A stretch of DNA of 32,264 nucleotides from Devosia equisanguinis (GTDB lineage: Bacteria > Pseudomonadota > Alphaproteobacteria > Rhizobiales > Hyphomicrobiaceae), in the NCBI GenBank assembly GCA_945889015.1, contig CAMDBL010000021.1, positions 1-32,264 of the forward strand, given 5' to 3'. Shown in pieces: positions 22,194-32,264 of the stretch; within the stretch, counting starts at the first letter, position 1; every line of letters begins with the position of its first letter. Position numbers and translations under genes: made by a program. Below the pieces are notes generated by a model. It did not search any database, was not told the DNA's origin, and worked only from the letters and a program-made list of their open reading frames with translations.

Positions 22194-23131
22194 TGACCGA
22201 GATCAAGGAGCGCCGCAGCCGGCTCGTCGGCTCGGGTGATATCGACGTCTCCTTCGAGTTCTTTCCGCCGAAAACGGACAGGATGGAGGAGGGGCTGTGG
22301 TCGGCGATCGGCCGGCTCGCGCCGCTGAGACCCGAGTTCGTCTCGGTGACCTACGGCGCCGGCGGCTCGACGCGCGAGCGCACGCACGCGACCGTCGCCC
22401 GTATCGTCAAGGACACGAGCCTGCATCCCGCCGCTCACCTCACCTGTGTGCAGGCGACTAAGGCGGAGGTCGACGAGGTCGTCCGCGGCTACTGGGAGGC
22501 GGGCGTCCGCCACATCGTGGCGTTGCGGGGCGATCCCCCGACGGGGGCCGGAACGCGCTACGAGCCCCATCCCGGCGGCTACGCCAATGCCGCTGATCTC
22601 GTCGCAGGAATTCGCCGGATCGGTGATTTCGAGATCTCGGTCGGTGGCTATCCCGAGATGCACCCCGAATCCGGCTCGCTGATTGCTGACCTCGACAACC
22701 TCAAGGCCAAGGTGGATGCTGGCGCGACGCGGGTCATCACCCAGTTCTTTTTCGACAACTCGCACTATCTCCGCTTCCTGGAGCGGGCACGCGCGGCCGG
22801 CATCTGGGTGCCGATCACGCCGGGCTTGGTGCCGATCCACAATTACAAGCAGGTGTCGTCGTTCGCGGCGCGCTGCGGGGCGACGATGCCGTCCTGGCTC
22901 GCGCGCCGTTTCGAAGGTCTCGACAACGATCCGCAGACGACCCATCTCGTCGCCGCCGCGGTCGCCGCCGAGCAGGCGATGGGCCTCGTCGACGAGGGGT
23001 TGAAGCGCTTCCATTTCTACACTCTGAACCGCGCCGACCTCGTCTACGCGATCTGCCACCTGCTGGGCCTGCGGCCGCGGGGCAAGTCCGTGACGGCGGA
23101 CGCCCCCGTGAAGAAGACGGTGAACGCATGA
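22193..23131 (+). CDS. metF: 5,10-methylenetetrahydrofolate reductase MetF
   Basis: MetF reduces 5,10-methylene-tetrahydrofolate to 5-methyl-tetrahydrofolate with NADH and FAD, supplying the methyl group for methionine synthase. The protein (312 residues, normal length) has [10 protein letters not shown] with the catalytic Glu, [36 protein letters not shown] with the FAD-region Asp, [25 protein letters not shown] and [12 protein letters not shown]. It overlaps sahR upstream by one base and the homocysteine-module gene downstream by four bases (ATGA). The three are therefore almost certainly one transcript under the promoter and operator at 21122-21149. Confidence 0.95.
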   Translation: MTEIKERRSRLVGSGDIDVSFEFFPPKTDRMEEGLWSAIGRLAPLRPEFVSVTYGAGGSTRERTHATVARIVKDTSLHPAAHLTCVQATKAEVDEVVRGYWEAGVRHIVALRGDPPTGAGTRYEPHPGGYANAADLVAGIRRIGDFEISVGGYPEMHPESGSLIADLDNLKAKVDAGATRVITQFFFDNSHYLRFLERARAAGIWVPITPGLVPIHNYKQVSSFAARCGATMPSWLARRFEGLDNDPQTTHLVAAAVAAEQAMGLVDEGLKRFHFYTLNRADLVYAICHLLGLRPRGKSVTADAPVKKTVNA

Positions 23132-24189
23132 GCACCCGGACCGAACGCATTACCGCCCTGCACAAGGCGGCCGCCGAGCGCATCCTGATCATCGACGGTG
23201 CGATGGGCACGATGATCCAGTCCTACAAGCTGGACGAGGCGGGCTATCGCGGCACGCGCTTCAAGGACTGGACGCGCGACGTCAAGGGCAACAACGACCT
23301 GCTGTCGCTGTCGCAGCCCCAGATCATCCGCGAGATCCACGACAAGTATCTCGCGTGCGGGGCCGACATCCACGAGACCAACACGTTCAACGCGCAGCGC
23401 ATCTCTATGGCCGACTACGGCATGGAGGAGCTCGCCTACGAGATCAACGTCGCCGGCGCCCGCATCGCGCGCGAGGCAGCGGACGCCTGCGAGCAGGCGA
23501 CCGGACGCGTGGCGTGGGTCGCGGGCGCGATCGGGCCGACCAACCGTACCGCTTCCATTTCGCCGGACGTCAACAATCCCGGCTACCGCAACGTCTCGTT
23601 CGACGTGCTGCGCGAGGCCTATTGCGAGCAGACGCGGGGGCTGATCGAGGGCGGCGCCGACATCATCCTGATCGAGACGATCTTCGACACGCTGAACGCC
23701 AAGGCCGCCGGCTTCGCCGTGCTCGACACGTTCGAGGCGACCGGCGTGACGCTGCCGATCATGATCTCGGGCACCATCACGGACCTGTCGGGCCGCACGC
23801 TGTCGGGGCAAACGCCGGAAGCGTTCTGGTACTCGGTGCAGCATTTGAAGCCGTTCTCGATCGGGCTCAACTGCGCGCTCGGCGCCGAGACCATGAGGCC
23901 CTACATCGCCGAGCTCGCGGGCGTCGCCGACACGCTGATCTCGGCCTACCCGAACGCGGGCTTGCCCAATGCGATGGGCGAGTACGACGAGAGCCCCGAC
24001 GACATGGCCTGCCAGATCGAGCCGTGGGCCAAGGACGGCATCGTCAACATCGTCGGCGGCTGTTGCGGCTCGACGCCGGACCACATCGGCCACATCAAAG
24101 CCCATGTTCAGACGTACGGGCCGAGACGGGTTCCCGTCATCGCCCCGCGTCTGCGTCTCTCCGGCCTGGAGCCTTTCGTCCATGGCTGA
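23128..24189 (+). CDS. metH: Methionine synthase, homocysteine-binding module as a separate protein (split MetH, part 1)
   Basis: The 353-residue protein corresponds to the first module of cobalamin-dependent MetH, a zinc-dependent homocysteine S-methyltransferase barrel. It begins [13 protein letters not shown] and contains [28 protein letters not shown] and [17 protein letters not shown]. The zinc ligands are intact: Cys249 in GLNCALG and Cys312-Cys313 in GGCCGSTP, two residues offset from E. coli Cys247, 310 and 311. It ends at [14 protein letters not shown], where E. coli MetH passes into the linker before the methyl-folate module. The remaining modules are encoded at 24984-27704. The clean end and full set of ligands argue for a functional split rather than decay. 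It overlaps metF by four bases. Confidence 0.93.
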   Translation: MSTRTERITALHKAAAERILIIDGAMGTMIQSYKLDEAGYRGTRFKDWTRDVKGNNDLLSLSQPQIIREIHDKYLACGADIHETNTFNAQRISMADYGMEELAYEINVAGARIAREAADACEQATGRVAWVAGAIGPTNRTASISPDVNNPGYRNVSFDVLREAYCEQTRGLIEGGADIILIETIFDTLNAKAAGFAVLDTFEATGVTLPIMISGTITDLSGRTLSGQTPEAFWYSVQHLKPFSIGLNCALGAETMRPYIAELAGVADTLISAYPNAGLPNAMGEYDESPDDMACQIEPWAKDGIVNIVGGCCGSTPDHIGHIKAHVQTYGPRRVPVIAPRLRLSGLEPFVHG

Positions 24190-24251
24190 GGCGACCTTCA
24201 GGCGTGCGCGGCATGGCCTCGAGCCCGAAATGGGGCTGGGGGAGTTGTGTC

Positions 24252-24770
24252 ATGCGCGTCATCAAGGTCGATCTACCCGCGACATTGCGGTCGTCGGATC
24301 CGAACATCACGCTTGCCTCGGACGAGATCCGCGCGCAGCTCTTCAAGGAGCTGAAGGCGCTGGATTACGAGTTGTCGGAGCTGGTGCGCCAGCGGGCGGC
24401 GGGTTATTTCCCGGCGAGCTACTCGGTGTTCGTGCGAACGCAGTTGGCGCCCGACAAGATCGGCACGCTGACGGAATTGTGGATCGTCGATCCCAACATC
24501 CGCTGGCCGCAGGGACTGTTGACCCGCAAGGCGTGGCAGCTGTTCATCCCCGTGCTCGGGCACGTGGTGAAGGAGACGACCACGCAACGGTTCCCGACGC
24601 TCGAGGTCGACATGGCCGAGGCGGATGCCCGCGTCACGGTACTCGCCCCGACGCGGAGCTGGCGCGATCCGGTGATCCTGTCGGGCGCGGTGTTCGTCGC
24701 GACCACGCTGTTCTGGCTGTTCGGCAGTCCGTGGCTGCGAGTGGCGCTGAAGGGTGTGTGGCCGCTTTAG
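24252..24770 (+). CDS. Small tail-anchored membrane protein of unknown function between the metH parts
   Basis: The protein is 172 residues from the ATG at 24252, with GGGGGAG about 7 nt upstream. Residues about 1-140 are soluble and mixed alpha/beta (MRVIKVDLPATLRSSDPNIT, ELKALDYELSELVRQRAAGY, LTELWIVDPNIRWPQGLLTR). One strongly hydrophobic segment near the C-terminus (VILSGAVFVATTLFWLFGSP) suggests a tail anchor. I recognise no family. It starts 62 bp after the homocysteine-module gene on the same strand, so it may belong to the sahR-metF transcript. Nothing in its sequence points to methionine metabolism. Confidence 0.7.
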   Translation: MRVIKVDLPATLRSSDPNITLASDEIRAQLFKELKALDYELSELVRQRAAGYFPASYSVFVRTQLAPDKIGTLTELWIVDPNIRWPQGLLTRKAWQLFIPVLGHVVKETTTQRFPTLEVDMAEADARVTVLAPTRSWRDPVILSGAVFVATTLFWLFGSPWLRVALKGVWPL

Positions 24771-24796
24771 GGGCTTCAGTCCTATCCAATCACCTT

Positions 24797-24936
24797 GTCA
24801 TGGCCGCGCAGGCGGCCACTCAGCCAGATCCCTCCTGTTTGACATCCGGCGGCGCCGAAGGTGCCGCGGTTCATCTTCACATCTGTGATGCCCGACGCCC
24901 CATCGTGCTCTGGGTGGCCGCCTGCGCGGCCATGAC
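24797..24936. repeat. Pair of inverted REP-like hairpins (BIME-like)
   Basis: Two perfect 23-bp inverted arms (24797-24819 and 24914-24936) are separated by 94 bp. Each arm is itself a hairpin: TGGCCGC, loop GCAG, GCGGCCA (the loop reads CTGC in the other copy). Both carry GTCATGGCC-like ends that recall the palindromic intergenic repeats of Bradyrhizobium relatives. The element fills most of the 213-bp gap before the second metH part and could end or attenuate transcription, or protect mRNA ends. Confidence 0.75.
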
Positions 24937-24983
24937 GAGCGCGGCGAGATGCGTCGGGAAACTTTCATCGAGGCGCGACGCCC

Positions 24984-27704
<2,721 letters not shown>

Positions 27705-27798
27705 AAGGCTCACTGCGAGACTTTCTTTAGTCGCTCGCCTCGCTTAGACTTCCGCCGTCTGCGCAATTCTCTCGCGCCGATGGGGGGTGGAGGCGTCG

Positions 27799-28395
27799 AT
27801 GCTGAGGATCCTGCTCGTCTCGGTTTGTCTGGTGCTCTCGAGTTTAACGTCGCATGCAGCCGATGAGGGGGCCCGTCGGCTTTGCGCCGACGACAAGCGT
27901 TCAGCCGCCGACAGGCTTGCGGCCTGCTCCCGTTATCTCAGCGATCGCGAACTCTCGCGTAACGATCAGGCCCGCGCCCTGCTGACGCGTGGGCGGCTCA
28001 ATTTCGATCGGGGCGACCTCGGTTCTGCTCTTGCCGATCTGCAACAATCCGTGATGTTGGACCGGGAGGACGCGAACGCCCACTACTGGCTCGGCCGCAC
28101 GCTCGGCCAGACGGCTACGCCTGCGGATGCGTTGCGCAGCTATGAGGAAGCGCTGCGGGTCCGGTCCAGGTTGGCCGATAGCCATGAACGCGCGTGGCGT
28201 CACCCACAGCCGGCAGGGCGACCACTCCAAGGCGATCGAGCAGTTTTCAGCGGCGATAAAGGCGGATCCGCGATTCCTGCTCGCCTACAAGAATCGCGGC
28301 GAAGCCTACGAGCGCATCGGGGATCTGGCGAAAGCCGTGTCGGACTATTCGTTCATCATCGCAGCGCCGGCCCGGCTCGGCGAGGCCGACGATGA
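27799..28395 (+). pseudogene. N-terminal part of a secreted TPR-caspase protein, ended by a frameshift
   Basis: The ATG at 27799 has GGTGGAGG upstream and begins a signal peptide (MLRILLVSVCLVLSSLTSHA, cut near SHA/AD). The genuine coding part continues to about 28188 with a Cys-containing block (ARRLCADDKRSAADRLAACS) and TPR repeats (ALLTRGRLNFDRGDLGSALA, AHYWLGRTLGQTATPADALR). Beyond that, this frame is noise up to its stop at 28395, while the TPR pattern carries on in the next frame. Skipping one base near 28183-28190 restores a continuous protein: LADSHE in this frame joins ARGVTHSRQGDHSKAIEQF in the other. One inserted base, two lost bases, a sequencing error or a programmed shift would all explain it. 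Confidence 0.7.
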
Positions 28396-29791
28396 GCGGG
28401 TCAAGGTGGAGGCCGCCACCTACTTGAAGCGGCTGAGTTCGGCGGCAGGACCGTCGAGGGCTGGAGATCGGGCGGCGTGCGAGCGCGCCGGCCCCGATGC
28501 CCGGATCGAGGCGTGCAGCCGGATCGTGGCCGACAGCAACGCTACTCCGACCGAGCAGGTTGCCGCACTGATGTTCCGGGCGGGCGTCTATTACGAGCGA
28601 CGCCAGCTCGAGGCGGTTGTCGCCGACTTGGATCGCATCCTAAAGATCAAACCCGATCACGCGCCCGCGCTCGCCCGGCGCGGGATGGCAAAAGGCGATC
28701 TCAATCGGATCACCGAGGCCATTGCCGATTTCGATGCGGCGCTGAAGTTCGATCCTTCGCATGCGTGGGCGCTCAATGGGCGGGGCAATGCCTATCGCAG
28801 TCTCGGGCAGTTCGACAAAGCGGTCGCCGACTACGACGCGGCCCTCGGCATAGATGCCAACTATCTCTGGCCGATGCGCAACAAGGCCAGTGCGCATGAG
28901 CGCATCGGCCTTTTCGAGGAGGCGGAGGCCGGATACCGGCGTGTGATCAATTCCCCTGGACGGTTCGGCAACAACGACGATCGTCGTGCCAAGCAGGAGG
29001 CACAGAACGACTTGAAGCGGCTCGAGGGGCTGAAAGAGGCGCGCGCGCGCAGTGAGGTCCGTCTTCCACGCCGCGTCGCGCTCGTCATAGCCAATACCAG
29101 ATACACCGGCTCATTCGATGCGCTCGCTACGCCCGCTGGCGACGGTGCAGCCGTCGCTGCCGCCTTGAGACGTATCGGCTTCAAGGACGAGGACGTGGTC
29201 GAGAGATACGACCTCGACCGCCGCTCCATGATCGCGGCGCTGCGCGAGTTCGAGGGCAAGGCGCGGACGGCCGACTGGGCGATGGTGTTCTTCGCCGGGC
29301 ATGGGGTGCGCGCCCGATCCAACCTCGACTACATGATCCCGATCGACGCGCACATCGAAAGCGAGCGAGATCTCGCCGACGAGGCGGTGGCCCTGGAGCG
29401 CGTGGTGGAGCGCATCTCGGACGCCAAGAAGCTGCAGCTCGTGGTGTTCGATGCGTGCCGCTCCAACGAACTGACACGCCGGCTCTATTCGGTCACCGAT
29501 CAGCAACGCTCGGCCACGCCGTCTGCGGCTCCCTTCGAGGGGCCGGGGCTGATCCTCGCGTTCTCTGCGCGCCGGGGACAGTCGGCCTTCGACGGGCGGA
29601 CGAACAGCCCGTTCGTGGAGGCGCTGCTGGCCAACATGGGCAAGCCGGGCGCAGACCTCGAACGCGTTCTCTCAGCGACCGCCGAGCAGGTCAAGAAGGC
29701 CACCCACGATCAGCAGGTTCCGGAGATCTACGGCCTCGGCTACGGCAAGGGCGTGGCGCTGCGCGTCGGGGGGGAAGGTGTCAGACGCTGA
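28184..29791 (+). CDS. TPR and caspase (peptidase C14) protein, downstream part of the frameshifted gene
   Basis: This frame holds about 535 residues from an internal ATG at 28184, which lacks a good ribosome site. TPR repeats fill about the first 275 residues (GDHSKAIEQFSAAIKADPRF, NRITEAIADFDAALKFDPSH, GQFDKAVADYDAALGIDANY). A caspase-like domain follows from RRVALVIANTRYTG. Its catalytic His lies in FFAGHGVRARSN (codon 29300-29302) and the Cys in LVVFDACRSN (codon 29456-29458), so both catalytic residues are kept. Such proteins in Hyphomicrobiales are usually exported through the signal peptide, which here is in the other frame. Without a fix the caspase part would lack export. A GTGTC...GACAC hairpin overlaps its stop codon. 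Confidence 0.85.
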   Translation: MNARGVTHSRQGDHSKAIEQFSAAIKADPRFLLAYKNRGEAYERIGDLAKAVSDYSFIIAAPARLGEADDERVKVEAATYLKRLSSAAGPSRAGDRAACERAGPDARIEACSRIVADSNATPTEQVAALMFRAGVYYERRQLEAVVADLDRILKIKPDHAPALARRGMAKGDLNRITEAIADFDAALKFDPSHAWALNGRGNAYRSLGQFDKAVADYDAALGIDANYLWPMRNKASAHERIGLFEEAEAGYRRVINSPGRFGNNDDRRAKQEAQNDLKRLEGLKEARARSEVRLPRRVALVIANTRYTGSFDALATPAGDGAAVAAALRRIGFKDEDVVERYDLDRRSMIAALREFEGKARTADWAMVFFAGHGVRARSNLDYMIPIDAHIESERDLADEAVALERVVERISDAKKLQLVVFDACRSNELTRRLYSVTDQQRSATPSAAPFEGPGLILAFSARRGQSAFDGRTNSPFVEALLANMGKPGADLERVLSATAEQVKKATHDQQVPEIYGLGYGKGVALRVGGEGVRR

Positions 29792-29803
29792 AGCGTCCGA
29801 CAC
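29778..29803. terminator. Hairpin overlapping the caspase stop codon, shared by convergent genes
   Basis: GTGTCAGACGC and GCGTCCGACAC form an 11-bp stem with one mismatch around a TGAA loop. The loop contains the TGA stop of the caspase gene. The convergent oxidoreductase gene stops at 29814, so the hairpin may terminate both transcripts. No T-tract is seen. Confidence 0.45.
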
Positions 29804-29813
29804 CTAAAGGCCT

Positions 29814-30740
29814 TCACTTCATGGTCAGCACGAGTTTGCCGCGGAAGTGGCGGCTCTCGCTGATGCGCTGCGCCTCGGCGGCCTGCTGCAGCGGGAACGT
29901 CTTGATCTCCGGCACCTTCACCGCGCCGGTCTTGTGCAAGTGCAGGATGCGCTCGAGATGCGGGCGATCGCGCCCCACGGCGGGACGCAGCGACTGGACC
30001 TCGGCGCGCGGCGAGGCCGGCGCCTTCGCGCCCGAGCCGATGAACGCGGCGCGGCCGCCCGGCTTCAGCACCTGAAACGAGCGCAGCGCGACATCGCCGC
30101 CGACCGTCTCGAACACGGCATCGACGTCGCGCACGACCTTGGTGAAGTCCTCCTTGGAGTAGTCGACGACCTGGTCGGCGCCGAGGCTCTTGACGTAGGC
30201 GTGGTTGGCCGCGCTCGCGGTGGTGACGACGCGGGCGCCGATGTGCTTGGCGAGCTGGATGGCGTAGCCCGCGACGCCGCCGGCGCCACCTTGAATCAGG
30301 ATGGTCTCGCCGGACTTCAGCTTGATCGTGTCCTCGATCGAGACGAGCGCGGTGAGGCCGGTCAGCGCCAGCGCCGCTGCATCGACGTGCGATAGGTCAT
30401 CCGGCTTCTTGCAGAGGATCGCGGCCTTCTCGGCGACCTTCTCGCAGTAGGTGCCCTCGTGTCCGCCGGCGAGTACGCCGAAGACCGCATCGCCGACCTT
30501 GAAATCCGTGACGCCTTCGCCGAGGGCGGTGACGACGCCCGAGAAATCGCGGCCGAGCACGTAGGGGAAGTTGGTGATGGTGGCATAGTCCCCACCCTCG
30601 CGAACCTTGGCGTCGGCGGCGTTGACGGTCGCCGCGTGGATGTCGCAGACGACCTCGCCGGGCTTGGCCACGGGATCGGGCAGATCGCCGTAGCGCAGCA
30701 CGTCGAGACCGCCATGGCGGTCCATGATGATGGCTTTCAT
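29814..30740 (-). CDS. Zinc-independent alcohol dehydrogenase/quinone oxidoreductase family protein (MDR)
   Basis: The 308-residue protein is a medium-chain dehydrogenase/reductase of the NADPH:quinone oxidoreductase type. The N-terminal GroES-like part reads MKAIIMDRHGGLDVLRYGDL, then PYVLGRDFSGVVTALGEGVTDFKVGD. The nucleotide-binding motif is ILIQGGAGGVAGYAIQLAKH (the usual GGVG is GGVA here), followed by ADQVVDYSKEDF and VFETVGGDVALRSFQVLKPGG. The Cys/His/Glu ligands for structural and catalytic zinc are absent, as in quinone oxidoreductases. The ATG at 30740 follows AGGAGG; the longer open frame upstream is noise. Likely role: NADPH-dependent reduction of quinones or reactive enones; the substrate is unknown. 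It is divergent from the GyrI-like gene. Confidence 0.88.
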   Translation of the reverse strand: MKAIIMDRHGGLDVLRYGDLPDPVAKPGEVVCDIHAATVNAADAKVREGGDYATITNFPYVLGRDFSGVVTALGEGVTDFKVGDAVFGVLAGGHEGTYCEKVAEKAAILCKKPDDLSHVDAAALALTGLTALVSIEDTIKLKSGETILIQGGAGGVAGYAIQLAKHIGARVVTTASAANHAYVKSLGADQVVDYSKEDFTKVVRDVDAVFETVGGDVALRSFQVLKPGGRAAFIGSGAKAPASPRAEVQSLRPAVGRDRPHLERILHLHKTGAVKVPEIKTFPLQQAAEAQRISESRHFRGKLVLTMK

Positions 30741-30959
30741 GGGGGTGTCCTCCTGGTTTCTGGGATTGGGGCCGACTGTTGCATTGCCACGACCGGCGGT
30801 GCAAGGGCCGAAACAGCCGGTGGTCCGAGCGGCTCGGATCCCGTCGGCGAGGGCCGATCCACCGATGCGATTCCGCTGGGAGGCGCACGGAAGGGCCGCT
30901 AGAGATGCTGGCCGCGAGGCCGGGCATCGTCGCGGCATGGCAAGGTGAGGGAGCGAACG

Positions 30960-31409
30960 GTGAGCGCCTATGAGGTCGTAAAGGTGGAGCGGCAGCACAC
31001 CGCCGCCGTGCAAGTCATGGTGGCGTTCGCCGATTTGCCCGCGGCGGAGCGATGGGCGCGGGAAAAGCTCGCCGAGGCGCTGCCGGGCATCCAGGCCGAG
31101 CCGCCCGGCTCGAGCTTCACGCTGTGCCGCATTCCCAGGGGTAACCGGATGCACATGGAGCCCGGCGTCGTCGTCATGGGGCCGTTCGACCCGGTCGGCG
31201 ATGTCGTCGCTTCCGAGCTGCCGGCGGGACGCGCGGTGCGTCAGGTGCTGGTCGGGCCGCTGGAGAAGCTGCCGGAAGCGTGGCCCGCGCTGTTCTCCTG
31301 GTGCATGTCCCGGGGGCTGCGCCTGGAAGGCGCGTTCTGGCAGGTCTACGGTCCGACCGTGACGGAGCCGGCAGAGCCGCAGACGACGCTGTATGCGCTG
31401 CTGGCGTGA
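30960..31409 (+). CDS. GyrI-like/AraC effector-binding domain protein, stand-alone
   Basis: The protein is about 149 residues from the GTG at 30960 (GAGGG lies 7 nt upstream); another GTG at 30945 would add five residues. The order of features fits the GyrI-like small-molecule binding fold: HTAAVQVMVAF near the N-terminus, VVVMGPFDPVGDVVASELPAGRAVRQVLVGPLEKL in the middle, and LFSWCMSRGLRLEGAFWQVYGP before an acidic, Pro-rich end and TTLYALLA. There is no DNA-binding domain, so it may bind a ligand, sequester a drug or act on a partner. It is divergent from the oxidoreductase gene. The family assignment is from pattern memory. Confidence 0.7.
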   Translation: MSAYEVVKVERQHTAAVQVMVAFADLPAAERWAREKLAEALPGIQAEPPGSSFTLCRIPRGNRMHMEPGVVVMGPFDPVGDVVASELPAGRAVRQVLVGPLEKLPEAWPALFSWCMSRGLRLEGAFWQVYGPTVTEPAEPQTTLYALLA

Positions 31410-31485
31410 ATTGAGCGTCGAAGCTGGCCGTCTTTGACTTCTGCCGCCATGTGCTCTGCGCGGCGGTGCAATCCACCCGCGGCAC

Positions 31486-31515
31486 TTGCTCCCGGTGTGG
31501 GGGGCCGCCTACCCT
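31486..31515 (+). promoter_or_regulatory. Candidate promoter of the CocE-family hydrolase gene
   Basis: TTGCTC (31486-31491), an 18-nt spacer and TACCCT (31510-31515) resemble alphaproteobacterial vegetative promoters. The start near 31522 leaves a 27-nt leader that carries the ribosome site GGAGGA. Confidence 0.4.
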
Positions 31516-31548
31516 GTCCGGTAACCAGACGAAACCGGAGGAACCGCG

Positions 31549-32264
31549 ATGGCCCCAGTCAAAGACCCCCAGATGAAATCCGAGGTCCGCGACGGCATGG
31601 CCGTCGACTGGGACGTGCCGATCACGATGGACGACGGTATCGTCGTGCGCGCCGACATCTACCGGCCGCTGAAGCCCGGCAAGTATCCAGCCCTGCTGAG
31701 CTACGGCCCCTACGGCAAGGGGCTGCATTTCGAGGACGGCTACAAGACCGCCTGGGACATCATGGTGCGCGACTATCCCGACACCGCCGCCAACTCCTCC
31801 AACAAGTACCAGCAATGGGAGGTTGTCGACCCGGAGAAGTGGGTGCCGCACGGCTACGTCTGCATGCGCGTCGACAGCCGTGGCGCCGGCCGCTCGCCGG
31901 GCTTCATCGACCACCACTCGATGCGCGAGACCAAGGACTTCCGCGACTGCATCGAGTGGGCCGCTGCTCAGGACTGGTCGAACGGCAAGATCGGGCTCGC
32001 CGGCATCTCGTACTACGCCACCAACCAGTGGCGCGTGGCGGGGCTGGAGCCGCCGCATCTCGCTGCCATCTGCATCTGGGAAGGCTATGCCGACCGCTAC
32101 CGGGACTCGACGCATCACGGCGGCATCCTCACCACCTTCCAGAAGAACTGGCAGGAGATGCAGGTGAAGACCGTGCAGCACGGGCTCGGCACCCGTGGAC
32201 CCAAGAGCCGCGTTACCGGCGAGCTCGTCTGCGGTCCCGAGACGTTGCCGGAGGAGGAGTTGGC
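31549..32264 (+). CDS. CocE/NonD-family hydrolase, 5' part (cut by window end)
   Basis: The frame is open from the ATG at 31549 (GGAGGA 6 nt upstream) to the last base, giving 238 residues of an enzyme that is usually 550-650 long. The N-terminus matches the X-Pro dipeptidyl-peptidase/cocaine-esterase class: VPITMDDGIVVRADIYRPL, then YPALLSYGPYGKG, and YVCMRVDSRGAGRSPG. The nucleophile elbow is IGLAGISYYATNQW, with Ser in GISYY, where many relatives have GxSYxG. DFRDCIEWAAAQDW precedes it as expected. The Asp and His of the triad lie beyond the window. These enzymes hydrolyse esters or amides of varied substrates; none can be named here. Confidence 0.88.
   Translation, partial: MAPVKDPQMKSEVRDGMAVDWDVPITMDDGIVVRADIYRPLKPGKYPALLSYGPYGKGLHFEDGYKTAWDIMVRDYPDTAANSSNKYQQWEVVDPEKWVPHGYVCMRVDSRGAGRSPGFIDHHSMRETKDFRDCIEWAAAQDWSNGKIGLAGISYYATNQWRVAGLEPPHLAAICIWEGYADRYRDSTHHGGILTTFQKNWQEMQVKTVQHGLGTRGPKSRVTGELVCGPETLPEEEL

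Noticed and set aside
24771-24983. Cobalamin or SAM riboswitch before the second metH part
   Set aside because: No B12-box or SAM-riboswitch core could be recognised; the visible structure is the pair of REP-like hairpins.

Overview
The window is GC-rich chromosomal DNA of an alphaproteobacterium, most likely of the order Hyphomicrobiales (Rhizobiales). Evidence: a SciP-type cell-cycle regulator (a family confined to Alphaproteobacteria), an alphaproteobacterial-type MnmA, a UbiE-like phospholipid methyltransferase, a SahR-type ArsR/methyltransferase regulator, REP-like palindromes resembling those of Bradyrhizobium relatives, and consistent high-GC codon use. Genus cannot be fixed from the sequence alone. 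I see no phage, transposase, integrase or CRISPR array. The content is housekeeping and accessory metabolism with several odd arrangements.

Layout. 127-1215: a probable lipoprotein and, convergent to it, sciP, with a possible CtrA box upstream. 1216-1607 is gene-free, locally AT-rich and carries promoters. 1608-3578: mnmA and a pmtA-like methyltransferase. 3710-3786: elongator tRNA-Met behind a near-consensus promoter. 3914-4993 (minus): a four-helix membrane protein resembling a tandem SLATT protein. 5206-8297: proC, then a chromate-resistance pair (rhodanese/ChrB-C fusion and chrA). 8348-11580 (minus): a DevC/DevA/DevB-like ABC exporter. 11677-13582: three proteins of unknown function, one of them DUF2147. 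13846-18483: an importer operon of the nitrate/sulfonate/taurine class with two binding proteins, one ATPase and two permeases. 18694-20997: a lone MlaC-family protein, a crotonase-family enzyme that may be leaderless, and a membrane protein.

21122-27704 is the most interesting part, a methionine/SAM-cycle locus. A SahR-like regulator (ArsR DNA-binding domain plus methyltransferase-like domain, expected to sense S-adenosylhomocysteine) lies behind a perfect 8-bp inverted repeat overlapping its promoter. It overlaps metF, which overlaps a gene for only the homocysteine module of methionine synthase. The remaining modules (methyl-folate, B12, reactivation) are a separate gene 794 bp further on, after a small unknown tail-anchored protein and a pair of inverted REP-like hairpins. 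The enzyme is therefore split exactly at the linker between its two halves, with all recognised catalytic residues kept.

27799-29791 is a secreted TPR-caspase (peptidase C14) gene interrupted by an apparent one-base frameshift. It is followed by an NADP-dependent quinone-oxidoreductase-like enzyme (minus), a GyrI-like ligand-binding protein, and the 5' part of a CocE/NonD-family hydrolase cut by the window end.

All functional calls come from reading translated sequence and remembered family features. No database search was run.
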